The translations under genes were made by a program, and so were the position numbers. A stretch of DNA of 64,000 nucleotides from Dryomyza anilis (Eukaryota > Arthropoda > Insecta > Diptera > Dryomyzidae), in contig OX638130.1 of the NCBI GenBank assembly GCA_951804985.1, forward strand, positions 36,563,394 to 36,627,393, in the 5' to 3' direction. Numbering within the stretch: the first letter of the stretch is position 1; the number at the start of each line of letters is the position of its first letter. The notes beneath the pieces are model-generated. The model was not told the origin of the DNA. It saw nothing but the letters and a program-made list of their open reading frames with translations, and did no database searches. Positions 33,073 through 44,412 of this stretch are shown piece by piece.

Positions 33073-34227
33073 CATAGAAACGAACATGCCAACAGTTATT
33101 TTCTGAATTTCAGTTGTGCTTAAATCTCGAATTTTATTATTGCTGGTAGTAAAACAAATTTGCCAAAATCCGCTGGAAGGAGGTCCTAAGATATCATCGT
33201 TTTTTAAAAACAATCTGTAAGTTAAATTCATAAAATTTAAATTTATAAAACAAAAAATTATACAAGAGTATAATTTTAAAAATACAAATGGTCTTTCATT
33301 GTCAATAATAACCATTTTTAATATTTTAGAGTCTATTTTTATGCATTTTTATGCAGCATTAAACTGTAGGTACCACCACTTTGAGTAATTTTATACGCAC
33401 AGATCAAATGGTGAGAGAATTCGGCATAACTTCTTCATTTTAAGATATAAGGTATTATAAGTGCTACTTAGAGATTTATCTAGAAATTGTTATTTTCTAT
33501 AAAATATTTTCCTGCTTATGTTTATATCGAACAAAAAAAAGGTACATTTTTTCAATCGAATTTGTGAATTTCACTTGAAGAGTGATTTGCAAAAACAAAG
33601 TAAGAGGAAGTATAGATTTATAAATCATGTTTGATATAAGAAATGTATTTTTATTTAATTATGAAAATCATAGATGTTATGCAACAAATAACACTGTGCG
33701 GAACTAAAATTTGAACTCCATTTTTTTATTAACGGGTTCTCTATGGTCAGTGGATCAAAAATGTAGTATAAACTTATACCCCTACACGTCATCGTTAGGC
33801 GCTATGGGATCCTAATGGGTTCAAGGATAACCAATATAGTACGTCATTTTGTAGTAAAATGGTTCATAGTACGTTTTGTATGTCTGAGGAGCGATTATAG
33901 GGAACTTCCTAAGGATGATTTCCACTGAAAACTTAAATTTTGTATCTTAACGATTTACCACCATTTTGAATGGCTTTCTATTAACAACTCCTGGAGTTAT
34001 TACTAGTAAAAGAAGTCAGAAAACTATTATAATGTCTTCGTGGAAAAAATTCGTTATTAAAATTGAGCTAGAGTTTTTAAACAACTAAATTCTCCAACAC
34101 GTACTATTTCTAACATATATGCCTACTTATAACGAATAATAGTTCTAACTTCAATTTTGAATAAAGTCGTAGAAATATGTCATTACAATTATTTTAGTGC
34201 AGTGAAAATTGCATCAAAATAATTGTA
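33073..34227. other. Unidentified AT-rich sequence
   Basis: CCCATAG is repeated at the RTE junction (33066-33078). A 93-residue minus frame at 33034-33315 starts in the RTE fragment and is not credible. Nothing else is recognised. Confidence 0.4.
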
Positions 34228-34366
34228 TTTACATTGTATCTTCTGTGAGTCTCACTGTATCTCCTAGGGTTGCATTTTTTCAAAAAACTGCTATTTTTAT
34301 ATGAAAATTTAAAAAAAATTCAACCCTAGGTGATACAGTGAGACTCACAGAAGATACAATGTAAAT
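34228..34366. mobile_element. Hairpin MITE with ~47-bp arms
   Basis: The left arm (34228-34274, ATTTACATTGTATCTTCTG...CTAGGGTTG) and the right arm (34320-34366) are reverse complements with about one mismatch, around a ~45-bp A/T-rich loop. No clear target duplication. Confidence 0.7.
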
Positions 34367-34416
34367 TGGGCATTAGTTAAAATTGTGACACTGATTCCAA
34401 AAATGGCATCGGTTTG

Positions 34417-34559
34417 TATACCCTACACTAAGAGTGAAAGGGTATATTCAGTTTGGTACGCCGTTTGTAACACCCAGAAGGAAGCATCTCCGGTATGGAA
34501 AAGTATATATATTCTTGATCAGCATGACCTCCTCCGTCTGTCCGTCTGTCTGTCTGTCC

Positions 34560-34613
<54 letters not shown>

Positions 34614-35160
34614 CTGTTGAAATCACTACTACTTTTAAAATAGAAGAGCTAGATAAATGAAGCTTATAACTTAGATTACTAATATACCTACGCTGTATGT
34701 GCGAAAAAACTGGCGAGAACGGTCCATTGTGACCTATGATCCGACCACTTATGTTCAAATACCTCATATAAAATGTACATATAAAGATCAATCTTTATGT
34801 ATACGAGCTTAGGTAAACTTTTTTGGTCAAATATATATTGATATCATGCTCAAATACATTATAATAATGTTTTCCGGCAAAAAGACTTGTGGTTCACAAA
34901 AAAAAAATCGAAATTCGGTACACCTACCCATTTGTAAATATGGGTATCAAATGAATGGAAATTCTTCAGCGATTGAATGTTTGTAGTTATTTTCAGGATT
35001 CGTATACCCTGGTGACCTATATATCACTTTGAATGGTAACCACACATATGTGTAGGGTATTTATAGTCGGCTTAGACCGACTATAATTTTGATAATCCTA
35101 ACTATCATAATTACACCTACTTTAAAATTTCCCATGTGATCTAACCTTCCCAACTGGTTT
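34417..35160 (+). mobile_element. DINE/Helentron-like element E (best full copy)
   Basis: It runs from TATACCCTACACTAAGAGTG to TTCCCAACTGGTTT. Blocks in order: TATATATTCTTGATCAGCAT, a (GTCT/GTCC)n microsatellite at 34535-34617, CGGTACACCTACCCATTTG, CACATATGTGTAGGGTATTT, the hairpin ATAGTCGGCTTAGACCGACTAT, and the terminal block. The layout fits DINE-1-type Helentrons. It encodes nothing and would rely on a Rep/helicase from elsewhere. Confidence 0.85.
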
Positions 35161-36060
35161 CTTATTGGCTCTAGTTTTTGAGATATAGCCCATTTTTATT
35201 TTCTCATAGTTTTGCTCTTTTAAATTGTTTAATATCCTAACCAAAGACAAAAATGAATTTATTTTTTTGCATTAGATACGCAGAATCTTGTTCTATAATA
35301 CAAACAGTTTACTTAACATATAAAAAATTTGGTTTACGAGATATAGACAAAAGAAAATTAAAAGTTGACAAAAAATTATAAATTTTTATTGTAAAAAAAT
35401 TATTACTTGGTCAAAAAAACTGTCAAAAATTAGGGTAATGCTTTTTTGTGTAGGTCCACATTTGTTACATTAGAAAATACATTACTGCCTTTGGTTAAAA
35501 AATTAATAATACTTTATTCAAATAACCCAAATTTTAAAATATTTAAATTAAGCATTTTAATATGTTTAATTTTTCCTAAGCAAACGCCACAATTTAAGTG
35601 CCCTGATCATGTACTCACCTCAGACCATGGTCATGCGCTGATCGGGTAATTCCTCATTTCATTATTTACCCGACCATTGCCTTGTCAGAGCCCTACCATT
35701 AAAGTGTTTTCATTATTATAACCCTACAAATACCCTATGAAATAAAATTCAGTATTAAATGTAATACAGTGTATTTAATAAAATAATTCTAAAAATATAA
35801 CATATTTAAGTATATAAAAATGGTATATAAGATTTATAAGAATATATCAATAAAATCAAATCATTGATGTATTTTTTTATTTACATATGAAAATTACAAC
35901 ATATATCAATCTATGAAAAATAAATGAATCAGTCTAAGCTTGGTTATCACTGTCAATTTGTTTCATATTCACATTATTGTTTTATTTACATTATTATTAC
36001 GCCGCAGAAATAGTCCAAATATTAAAATTTTTACTAACCAAAGTTAAGCGAAATCGAAAT
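35161..36060. other. Repeat flank shared, inverted, with 40200-40620
   Basis: 35205-35440 (TAACCAAAGACAAAAATGAA, TTGCATTAGATA) matches the reverse complement of 40440-40620. Farther out both sides contain CTGATCGGGTAA / TTACCCGATCA motifs. This is an unidentified repeat carrying a DINE at each occurrence. The rest is AT-rich. Confidence 0.5.
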
Positions 36061-36069
36061 TCAAACATT

Positions 36070-36640
36070 TTAGCATTTTATTAAACTTTGCCATTGACTA
36101 AAACCAACAAATTTGTGAAATTTTCGAACATAAAACTGTGACATAGTGAAAAGCAAGAATAATGATTGCGTCACAATCTCGCCACGCTGACAAAGAGCTT
36201 TAACTCGATGGCGGCGGCTTTGCTCGCATACTAACTTGACCATTAACGCGTTTGTGCAATGTAGTTGCAGGTGCCTGTAACAGTAGAATCTGCAACTATC
36301 TGTAAAACTATCCCACAACATTAGCAGCCATCCTCCCGAAAACGATTTGTTCGGATCGAAACCGTGACCGTTCAATATCACAGAGGTGCGCGTCACCACC
36401 TTGTCGGCATCAATGTTTAGCAGCTGTGCGTATACATTCGTAACACTTGAGCACACTATTGACACAAGTGATCGAAAATTGTTTCATTTGAGAATACACC
36501 TAAGAGCTAAGAGCAACGCCACCGGATCTGGTTAATCTGCGAAAATGTTTGAAGTCGTTGTAGAATTCTACCGTCGAAGGCATTATAAAGGCGATGCCGA
36601 TGTATAACAAGAATACTGCATTAATTCTAAAATAAATGAA
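36070..36640 (-). other. Possible coding remnant of unknown identity
   Basis: GC content rises here. A 131-residue minus frame (36465-36070) contains VVTRTSVILNGHGFDPNKSF. Upstream on the same strand (about 36613-36495) another open stretch contains a hydrophobic LLYIGIAFIMPSTVEFYND, ending at a stop. A third frame at 36485-36412 has LKCYECIRTAAKH. The pieces are not in one frame and I recognise no family. It may be a decayed exon pair or a gene fragment in a repeat. Confidence 0.25.
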
Positions 36641-38360
36641 TAAATACATTTAATTCCTCTTATTTCAATAAAAGTTACTCCGCGAATTCTAATGGAGTAC
36701 CTTTTCCAAGTAATCCACATCTCTTTTCATATTTGTAAGATGTTTGTTATACGTAATCGTAAATTTGGAAGTGTTGTGTATCATAATCGTAGAGTTCACA
36801 GCTTACATATGATCCACTGTTGTGTATCATAATCGTGGAACTTACAGCGTGCTTATGATCCACAACATAACATAACCAGTATATTTTTCTTTATGGCATA
36901 CTTTTAGGGTTAAGCATTATGCATGTTAAACACAAACAGCATTTAATTGTCTTGGCGCACACAGCTTAACATAGCACAGATATACACGCCCACGTTAAAT
37001 AGGTCACTCAGATAAACGCTGACTTAGTTATTTTAGAATGATGAAAGTACTCAATTTATTGTGAAATTATAAATACGCTGACTAAGTTATTTTAGCATGA
37101 TGAAATTACTCAATTTATTGTGAAATTATAAGAATACGAGGTGTTAAGTAGAAGTTAAGTATAGACTAAGAATCAATTGTTTTCGATAAGCTGAAGTGTC
37201 TACAAATAAATGTTAAGTATAAGTGTAACCAACTTTTAAAGCGAAATAAAGTGTCTTAAAGTATAAAAGACCCGGTTGTTTTAAATAATATAAAGAAAGT
37301 AAAAAGGACTCAGTAAGTATAAATAGGATCAAGTTAAAGTCCTAGTAGAAGGACTTTTAACATACAACAGAAGAATGTTGCAGCAATATTTGTCGAATGT
37401 TGGACTGTGATATTTCTGGTGTACATCTTAGTTTTATTAGTGTAGTAATAACACATAATCTCTTCCCAAGCTCTCTGCCAAAGTTCACCAGAGCGGGGTG
37501 TGAAACTATTATTATTAAGAATAATTAAACTTTCTTTGGGAAAAAATGAATTGTGAAGAAACGAAATTTTTTTGCGAACATCAACAACAGCTGTTTCGAG
37601 CAGCGGCAGGGTTTACTGCAGTTAAAAAAGTACTTTAAATACTACAAACAACGTACTATTTAAAATTAAAATGTACTTTGCGGAAAACAATTTTCGTTTT
37701 GCAAATTAGGAAAAGTATACATCCCGTTTATAAAAGTTATGTCTGGTCAGATCAAAATTGATGAAAAAACAAATCTTCGGACAAATAAATTTGAAAATAG
37801 TATTTGAAATTAAAAAAAAAAAATCTATTTTATCGCCTGATAATTAGTTTGCTCCATACGCCATTTTTTTTTTTTTTTTTTTGGAAATTGACTTTGGAAT
37901 TCGATTTATATAAAATCCACTTTTCAATTTCGTTATTCGTTTTGCACTAATTCTTAATAACTTTTACATAAAATTTCATGAAAAATATGAAAAGAAAAAT
38001 ATCGTGTAGATTTTGAGAAAATGAATGTAAACAATCTTAATCTTATTTATAAAACCAAATCAAGGGTGTAAGGAGCATACTGATACTAATCGACAAAAAA
38101 TACATTTCAGAAAGTTTTTCTTAGTTTCAAATATTGAACTATAAGTTGATCAAACCTTGGTTGAAGTATATACGGGTTAAGTCAAAAATTCAAAATTCAG
38201 GCGCAATTTACTTTATTTTGATAACTGTGTGAAAGACTCAACATTTGTTTACGAAAAATGTAAAACGGGACGTCAATGTTTAACTAAAAATCTAAATCAA
38301 ATCAACAAATCTCAACATTTAAAAAGTTTAAAGTTCTCTATAACTTCAACATGAACCACA
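36641..38360. other. AT-rich sequence with two small tandem duplications
   Basis: 36773-36875 has two copies of GTTGTGTATCATAATCGTRG with opposed TATGATCCAC. 37018-37137 is a ~60-bp direct duplication (CTGACTWAGTTATTTTAGMA). No gene is seen. Confidence 0.5.
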
Positions 38361-39102
38361 CACGCTGCAAAAAAATGCGCTCTCCCAAACATAATTTTGC
38401 AGGCATTAACATGTATGTTTGGAATTTTATGTAAACATAATATATAATTGACTGATAAATCATTTGTAAACAGGGTTGTATTGAGACTTGAACAGTGTTG
38501 ACTTACATTATAATATCACGGAAACATTTTAATGTTGCCCTTTAAAATGGAGTATGTTCTAATGGAAACATAATAATTACTACAACCAAATAAAATAAAT
38601 ATTTGATACGAAACATAAATATGTTCAAAATAAAACATGATTTTGAACCACCTGAATATAAATATGTTTCCAGTGAAACATATCATTTTTTTCAGTTCAA
38701 AAAGTAGTATGTTTGCATAGAAACATATTTAAATATTTTTGGAAAGAAATCCTGAAAATAAAATAAAATGTTGTTTTTTTTTAATAATTTTTATAAAATA
38801 TCTTTAAACATGCACAGTTGGAATTTATAATAATTGAATTCATATACAAATTTTTATATGCATAAATAAATAATTCGTTTAAAACTGCAAGTACAAGTGA
38901 CAGCATCAATGAATGCACAATTGCACCAGCAGACGCTAAACCAGACGATTCAGGCTCGCTTTATATTTGGTACAGTTACAGTTGGTCTCAGTTAGAGATG
39001 GGCCCGAAAATCTGAGTTCGTTCGTGCTAGTTGCTGTCGTGCCCGTGCTTGTCCGTGCCATCAAAAACAGGCACGCGCCCATCTCTAGTCTCAGTACAGC
39101 AC
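38361..39102 (+). mobile_element. CTGC-family element, copy 2 (truncated)
   Basis: Starts CACGCTGCAAAAAAATGCGC and follows copy 1 through the palindrome-rich part and conserved segment until GTACAGCACAT, then diverges. A 95-bp hAT-type MITE interrupts it near the end. Confidence 0.65.
38993..39087. mobile_element. 95-bp hAT-type MITE
   Basis: 11-bp terminal inverted repeats TAGAGATGGGC / GCCCATCTCTA, flanked by a perfect 8-bp duplication GTCTCAGT (38985-38992 and 39088-39095). The uninterrupted site is visible in the related copies at 2.7 and 57.0 kb. 8-bp duplications and TAGNG termini are hAT hallmarks. Confidence 0.85.
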
Positions 39103-39338
39103 ATGCATATGTTGAATAAAGTTTGTTTACTTTTTTTACAACTAAGTAATTTGCTTTCTTGATATCCAGATGACAAATTCTTAAATTTTAGTAGTATTTT
39201 ATTGATAGTAGTCAAATTCTACTATTTTTCTTTCTAACCGAATTCTTCGAGAGTTTTAGAATTTTATTTAACTCCGTGTAAGTATGTCTTTTTAATTTAA
39301 ATTATTTAACATAACTTTAAATATATATTTTTAGCTTA

Positions 39339-39767
39339 ATGGCGAAAACGTGCAACGAAGAAGCAACCCATAATAGCTGGTGCAGCAAACACAACAGAAC
39401 AACCGCAGCAATGGAAATAAAAGGCCAAAAACTGAACCCTACAAAAAGACGAATTCGAAATTCAAGTGCCGCTTCTCAACTACTAGGGTCAAACATCGGG
39501 TGGTTGAGGAGGTTACTACCGTGGTGGAAGCGGTGTCAATGGCACGCTAACGTTCGCTTCTACCATACACCCACCATACAACACTAATTTCTAATGAAGG
39601 AACATTTGCAGATGTGCCCATGGTTGAAGACTATGAAGATTCTAATGAATTATTCGATATATTTAATGCTGCGGCTGCGCAGCTAATAAAAGTGGATATT
39701 TCTATTGCTGCTGCTCTTGTTACTGAAGCAATTGTTGCAGCATCACGAAGTCGCACGCGATGTTGAT
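39339..39767 (+). pseudogene. Degenerate open frames of unknown function
   Basis: An 82-residue frame starts ATG at 39339. An overlapping frame contains RVVEEVTTVVEAVSMAR, and a later one (about 39551-39766) contains FADVPMVEDYEDSNELFDIF and ends in AAALVTEAIVAASRSRTRC. Composition suggests former coding sequence with one or two shifts, perhaps from a transposon gene. No family is recognised. Confidence 0.25.
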
Positions 39768-40623
39768 GTCTCAATGCAGAAATGCCTGTATTATTTTATT
39801 TCCCTCATATAGTTAAAGTTATATTAGTTATTTTTGTAAAAAAATTTCAAATATTGGAAAATAAAATCATATAATATAATTATAATTTAATGTTTTATTA
39901 CTTTGATAAATAAAAAATTAAATTGACGAAAGTATATTGTTTTTTTTTTGTGGGTAAACCAAAATGATCAATCTTTTTAGATATGCTGCTGATCTTTATT
40001 GTTACTCTCCACATATTTAAATGCACCCTATAAAAAGAGATACAATCATTATAAAATTATAATTTACATAAAATTATCATTTTCTATAATTTTATAAAAT
40101 TTGTTTTGGAAAAGGTTAAATGTAAAGATATCATAAAAATACTTTCATAATATTGTTATGATATTTTGACATTTTCGCGTTTAATAAAAAAATGTTAAAA
40201 GTTTTTCTAATTAAATCCCGATCATTTCCTGATATAAATTTTCCTTTTGAGGAACGACTAATGTTACTTTGATCAGGACCATTTACTGTATCGATAATGT
40301 AAACCCTGGTATGGTGAGTATGATAAGGGCATGAAAAGGCACTGACCATGTTTGCTCTAATAGGTCTTACCCGATCAAAACCCAACCATTTCCTGATGAC
40401 GCATCGGGCAAATTTCCACTAGGGTATTTGTTTTATAAAACATTTTAAAGAAGAGACATGGTGCTACAAAAACAAGCATAACAGTCTTTTTTTGCATTTG
40501 TTTACCAAGTAAAAATATTTTTTATTAAAAAAATTTATAATTTTTTGTACATTTTGAGTTTTCTATTGCCTATATCTAATGCGAAAAAGATAAGTTCATT
40601 CTTGTCATTGGTTAGAATATTAA
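39768..40623. other. AT-rich sequence and inverted repeat flank
   Basis: 40200-40620 is the inverted partner of 35205-35700 (see that entry). The remainder shows nothing. Confidence 0.45.
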
Positions 40624-41171
40624 ACCAGTTGGGAAGGTTAGATCACATGGGAAATTTTAAAGTAGGTGTAATTATGATAGTTAGGATTATCAAAATTATA
40701 GTCGGTCTAAGCCGACTATAAATACCCTACACATATGTGTGGTTACCATTCAAAGTGATATATAGGTCACCAGGGTATACGAATCCTGAAAATAACTACA
40801 AACATTCAATCGCTGAAGAATTTCCATTCATTTGATACCCATATTTACAAATGGGTAGGTGTACCGATTTTTTCGATTTTTTTTTGTGAACCACAAGTCT
40901 TTTTACCGGAAAATATTATTATAATGTATTTGAGCATGATATCAATATATATTTGACCAAAAAAGTTTACCTAAGCACGTATACATAAAAATTGATCTTT
41001 ATATGTACATTTTATATGAGGTATTTGAACATAAGTGGTCGGATCATAGGTCACAATGGACCGATCTCGCCAATTTTTTCGCACATACAGCGTAGGTATA
41101 TTATTAATCTAAGTTATAAGTTTCATTTATCTAGCTCTTCTATTTTTAAAGTAGTAGGGATTTCAACAGAC

Positions 41172-41203
<32 letters not shown>

Positions 41204-41224
41204 GGACAGACAAATAGACAGACG

Positions 41225-41259
<35 letters not shown>

Positions 41260-41397
41260 GGACAGACGGACATCGCTAAATCGACTCAGGAGGTCATGCT
41301 GATCAAGAATATATATACTTTTCCATACCGGAGATGCTTCCTTCTGGGTGTTACAAACGGCGTACCAAACTGAATATACCCTTTCACTCTTAGTGTA
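40624..41397 (-). mobile_element. DINE F, first unit of the composite array
   Basis: Minus-oriented, from ACCAGTTGGGAAGGTTAGAT to CTCTTAGTGTA, with an uninterrupted ACAAGTCTTTTTACCGG site where the other units carry an RTE. Its microsatellite (41166-41272) is the longest here. It joins RTE sequence abruptly at ATGGCGAAG. Confidence 0.85.
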
Positions 41398-42253
41398 AAT
41401 GGCGAAGCCAGCGCAATCCTTGTCGGTGTCGTCTCAAGTCAACTCACTGGTCACCAGAATTGAGCGCCTGGAAACGGCGCTCTACACCACCCGGTGTAGA
41501 AGTCGGCTAAAGTGAGTGGCGAGCATCTCCCTCAGATTGAGGGTTCGTGCGTTGGGTTTGGGTCCCACCACGGAAAAAACCTATGCGCCCAATGAAAACA
41601 AAAAAGAAGCCTCGGATAACGACCGATTACAACGATGACGACCCACGCAAACGTTTTAAGGACCATGATTTACGGATATGCACCTGGAATGTCCGGACCC
41701 TTTATAGGGAAGGTGCCTCTTTAGCTCAGTAGGCAATTGAGAAGCAGAGCCCTCTCTCGCCGGACAAAAATAACGCTCTACAAGTCACTCATCATGCCCG
41801 TCCTACTTTATGGTGCAGAAACATGGACGCTGGCCACCACCGATGAGAGAGTACTGGGAGCGTTCGAGAGAAAGATTCTCCGTAAAATCTTTGGCCCTAT
41901 CTGCTTTGCTAACGAGTATCGAATCAGGATGAACCACGAGCTGTATGAGTTATTCGACGACATTGACATAGTCAAGCGCATCAAGATCCAGCGGCTTCGC
42001 TGGCTAGGTCATGTCGAACGAATGGATGAAAACACTCCAGCCAAGAAGGTGCTTGAATCGAAACTCGAAGGTGGACAGCGTAGAAGAGGGCGTCCAAATC
42101 TGCGTTGGAAAGACCAAGTTGAGGACAACCTGGCAACGCTTGGTATTTCTAACTGGCGTCAGCGCGCGCAAAGCAGATCCGACTGGCGCGGCTTCATCTC
42201 AGCGGCCAAAACCGATCCACGGTTGTAAGGGCCATTTAAGTAAGTAAGTAAGT
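41398..42253 (+). mobile_element. Short-form RTE element 1 (internal deletion, 5' end lost)
   Basis: Begins at ATGGCGAAGCC and carries the short 5' variant, in which a 38-residue frame MAKPAQSL...CRSRLK (41399-41515) replaces the 50-residue one. The endonuclease start (RICTWNVRTLYREG) joins, out of frame, to the ORF2 C-terminus (RSRALSRRTKITLY onward, 41737-42228) at GCCTCTTTAGCTCAG. It ends with a TAAG repeat. The same deletion is at 46936-47833. Confidence 0.85.
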
Positions 42254-42539
42254 AAGTCTTTTCGTCGGAAAACATTATTATCATATATTTGAGCATGATG
42301 TCAATATATATTTGACCAAAAAAGTTTACCTAAGCACGTATGCATTAAAATTGATCTTTATATGTACATTTTATATGAGGTATTTGAACATAAGTGGTCG
42401 GATCATAGGTCACAATGGACTTATTCGCACATACAGCGTAGGTATATTAGTCATTTAAGTTATTAGTTTCATTTATCTAGCTCTTCAATTTTAATAGTAG
42501 TAGGGATTTCAACAGACAGACGGACAGACAGACAGACGG

Positions 42540-42577
<38 letters not shown>

Positions 42578-42734
42578 GGACAGACAGACGGACAGACGGA
42601 CATCGCTAAATCGACTCAGGAGGTCATGCTGATCAAGAATATATATACTTTTCCATACCGGAGATGCTTGCTTCTGGGTGTTACAAACGGCGTACCAAAC
42701 TGAATATACCCTTTCACTCTTAGTGTAGGGTATA
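42254..42734 (-). mobile_element. DINE segment right of short RTE 1
   Basis: Resumes at AAGTCTTTTCGTCGG and runs to TTAGTGTAGGGTATA. It contains the GACA/GACG microsatellite (about 42514-42600). Immediately followed, head to tail, by the next DINE. Confidence 0.85.
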
Positions 42735-43008
42735 ACCAGTTGGGAAGGTTAGATCCCATACGAAATTTTAAAGTAGGTGTAATTATGATAGTTAGGATTA
42801 TCAAAATTATAGTCGGTCTAAGCCGACTATAAATACCCTACTCATATGTGTGGTTACCATTCTAAGTGATATATAGTTCACCAGGGTATACGAATCCTGA
42901 AAATAACTACAAACATTCAATCGCTGAAGAATTTCCATTCATTTGACACCCATATTTTCAAATGGGTAGGTGTACCGAATTTCGATTTTTTTTGTGAACC
43001 ACAAGTCT
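42735..43008 (-). mobile_element. DINE segment left of the long RTE
   Basis: From ACCAGTTGGGAAGGTTAGAT to GAACCACAAGTCT, where the RTE is inserted. The remainder of this DINE is at 46206-46659. Confidence 0.85.
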
Positions 43009-43051
43009 ATGGGGGCGATTATCACAAGGCAACGTGTCTGAGTGCTTCAAC

Positions 43052-43204
43052 ATGGCGAAGCCAGCGCAATCCTTGTCGGTGTCGTCTCAAGTCAACTCAC
43101 TGGTCACCAGAATCGACAAATTGTCAAATGGTGACACCTCCACTTCGGTGGAAGTCCTCCTCGTGGAAGTCCCTGGAAACGGCGCTCTACACCACCCGGT
43201 GTAG
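43052..43204 (+). CDS. Short 5' frame of the RTE element (50 aa)
   Basis: Starts MAKPAQSLSVSSQVNSLVTR and ends GNGALYHPV, 16 bp before the endonuclease frame. Some RTE elements have a short ORF1 just ahead of ORF2. The first 20 residues are kept in all copies, but the tail differs between long and short forms because a ~52-bp block changes frame. Translation is not shown. Confidence 0.4.
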   Translation: MAKPAQSLSVSSQVNSLVTRIDKLSNGDTSTSVEVLLVEVPGNGALHHPV

Positions 43205-43220
43205 AAGTCGGCTAAAGTGA

Positions 43221-43982
43221 GTGGCGAGCATCTCCCTCAGAGTGAGGGTTCGTGCGTTGGGTTTGGGTCCCACCACGGAAAAAACCTATGCGCCTCGGAT
43301 AACGACCGATTACAACGATGACGACCCACGCAAACATTTTAAGGACCATGATTTACGGATATGCACCTGGAATGTCCGGACCCTTTATAGGGAAGGTGCC
43401 TCTATCCAGCTGGCAGATGTCCTCGAAAAATATAATGCTGACATCACCGCTATCCAGGAGATGCGATGGACGGGACAGGGCTGTTCGAAACAAGCGTCCT
43501 GTGATATCTACTACAGCTGCCATGCGGAGAGACACGAATTTGGATGTGGATTTGTGGTCGGCAAGAGACTCCTCCATCTTGTCTCTAGGTTCACGCCCGT
43601 GGACGAAAGGCTGGCAACAATCCGCATCAAGGCTAAATATTTCCATATCAGCCTAATTTGTGCACACGCTCCGACGAACGAGAAAGATGACGAGACAAAA
43701 GAGCGCTTCTACGAGCGCCTAGACAACGCATACGAGCGCTGCCCCCGCCACGATATCAAAATCGTGCTAGGCGATTTTAACGCCAAGGTGGGCAGAGAAG
43801 CCATCTATTGTCCCACAATCGGAAAATTTAGCCTCCATGCCAACACTTCCGATAAGGGAACGAGGCTAATCGACTTCGCCGCAGCACGAAACATGGTAGT
43901 TAGTAGCACTAGATTCGAACATTTCGATATCCACAAGGCCACATGGTTGTCGCCCGATCAAAAAAACTCGAAATCAAATTGA
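43221..43982 (+). pseudogene. RTE ORF2 endonuclease
   Basis: A 253-residue frame with the full N-terminal half of an AP endonuclease: RICTWNVRTLYREG (catalytic N), ITAIQEMRWTG (catalytic E), ISLICAHAPTNEKDD, IVLGDFNAKVGRE (D and N) and LIDFAAARNMVV. It ends after LSPDQKNSKSN because of a seventh A in a run (six in the minus-strand copy), so the terminal S-D-H is in another frame. The endonuclease nicks DNA at the insertion site. Confidence 0.85.
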
Positions 43983-44412
43983 TCACGTTGTGATATGGAC
44001 GTGATCAATATGGACTCGGTGCCAATATGGACTCGGATCATTACCTTGTAGCAGCCAAGGTCCGCACACGCTTAAGCGCTGCGAAGAACGTACGGAACCA
44101 AACGCAGAGAAAGCTAGACGTCGGAAAGCTGCAATAACCACAGACAACGCAAGCCTTTTCCACTCGACTCTCACACCTGCTTAGACAAAGCACTCCTCCT
44201 CTCGATGATATCAACGCCCCCTGAGGAATCAGTGGTATGACCAAGAGTGTCGCGCGGCCACTGCAGATAAAGACGCTGCGTACAAATCCACCCTGCAGTC
44301 AGTAGCTACGCGAGCTGCGAAGGAGCGATACAAAGAGAAGAGAAGGGAAGAGAGACGTCTTTTCAGGCGTAAAAAAAGCGAGGCAGAAAGACGTGAGTGT
44401 GAGGAGATTGAG

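Noticed and set aside
34385..34660. Frames rich in SVCLSVRLSV or TDRQTDRQTD repeats (also near 7023, 9668, 21128, 22635, 46314)
   Set aside because: They are translations of the GTCT/GTCC microsatellite and flanking DINE blocks, and shift with repeat length.
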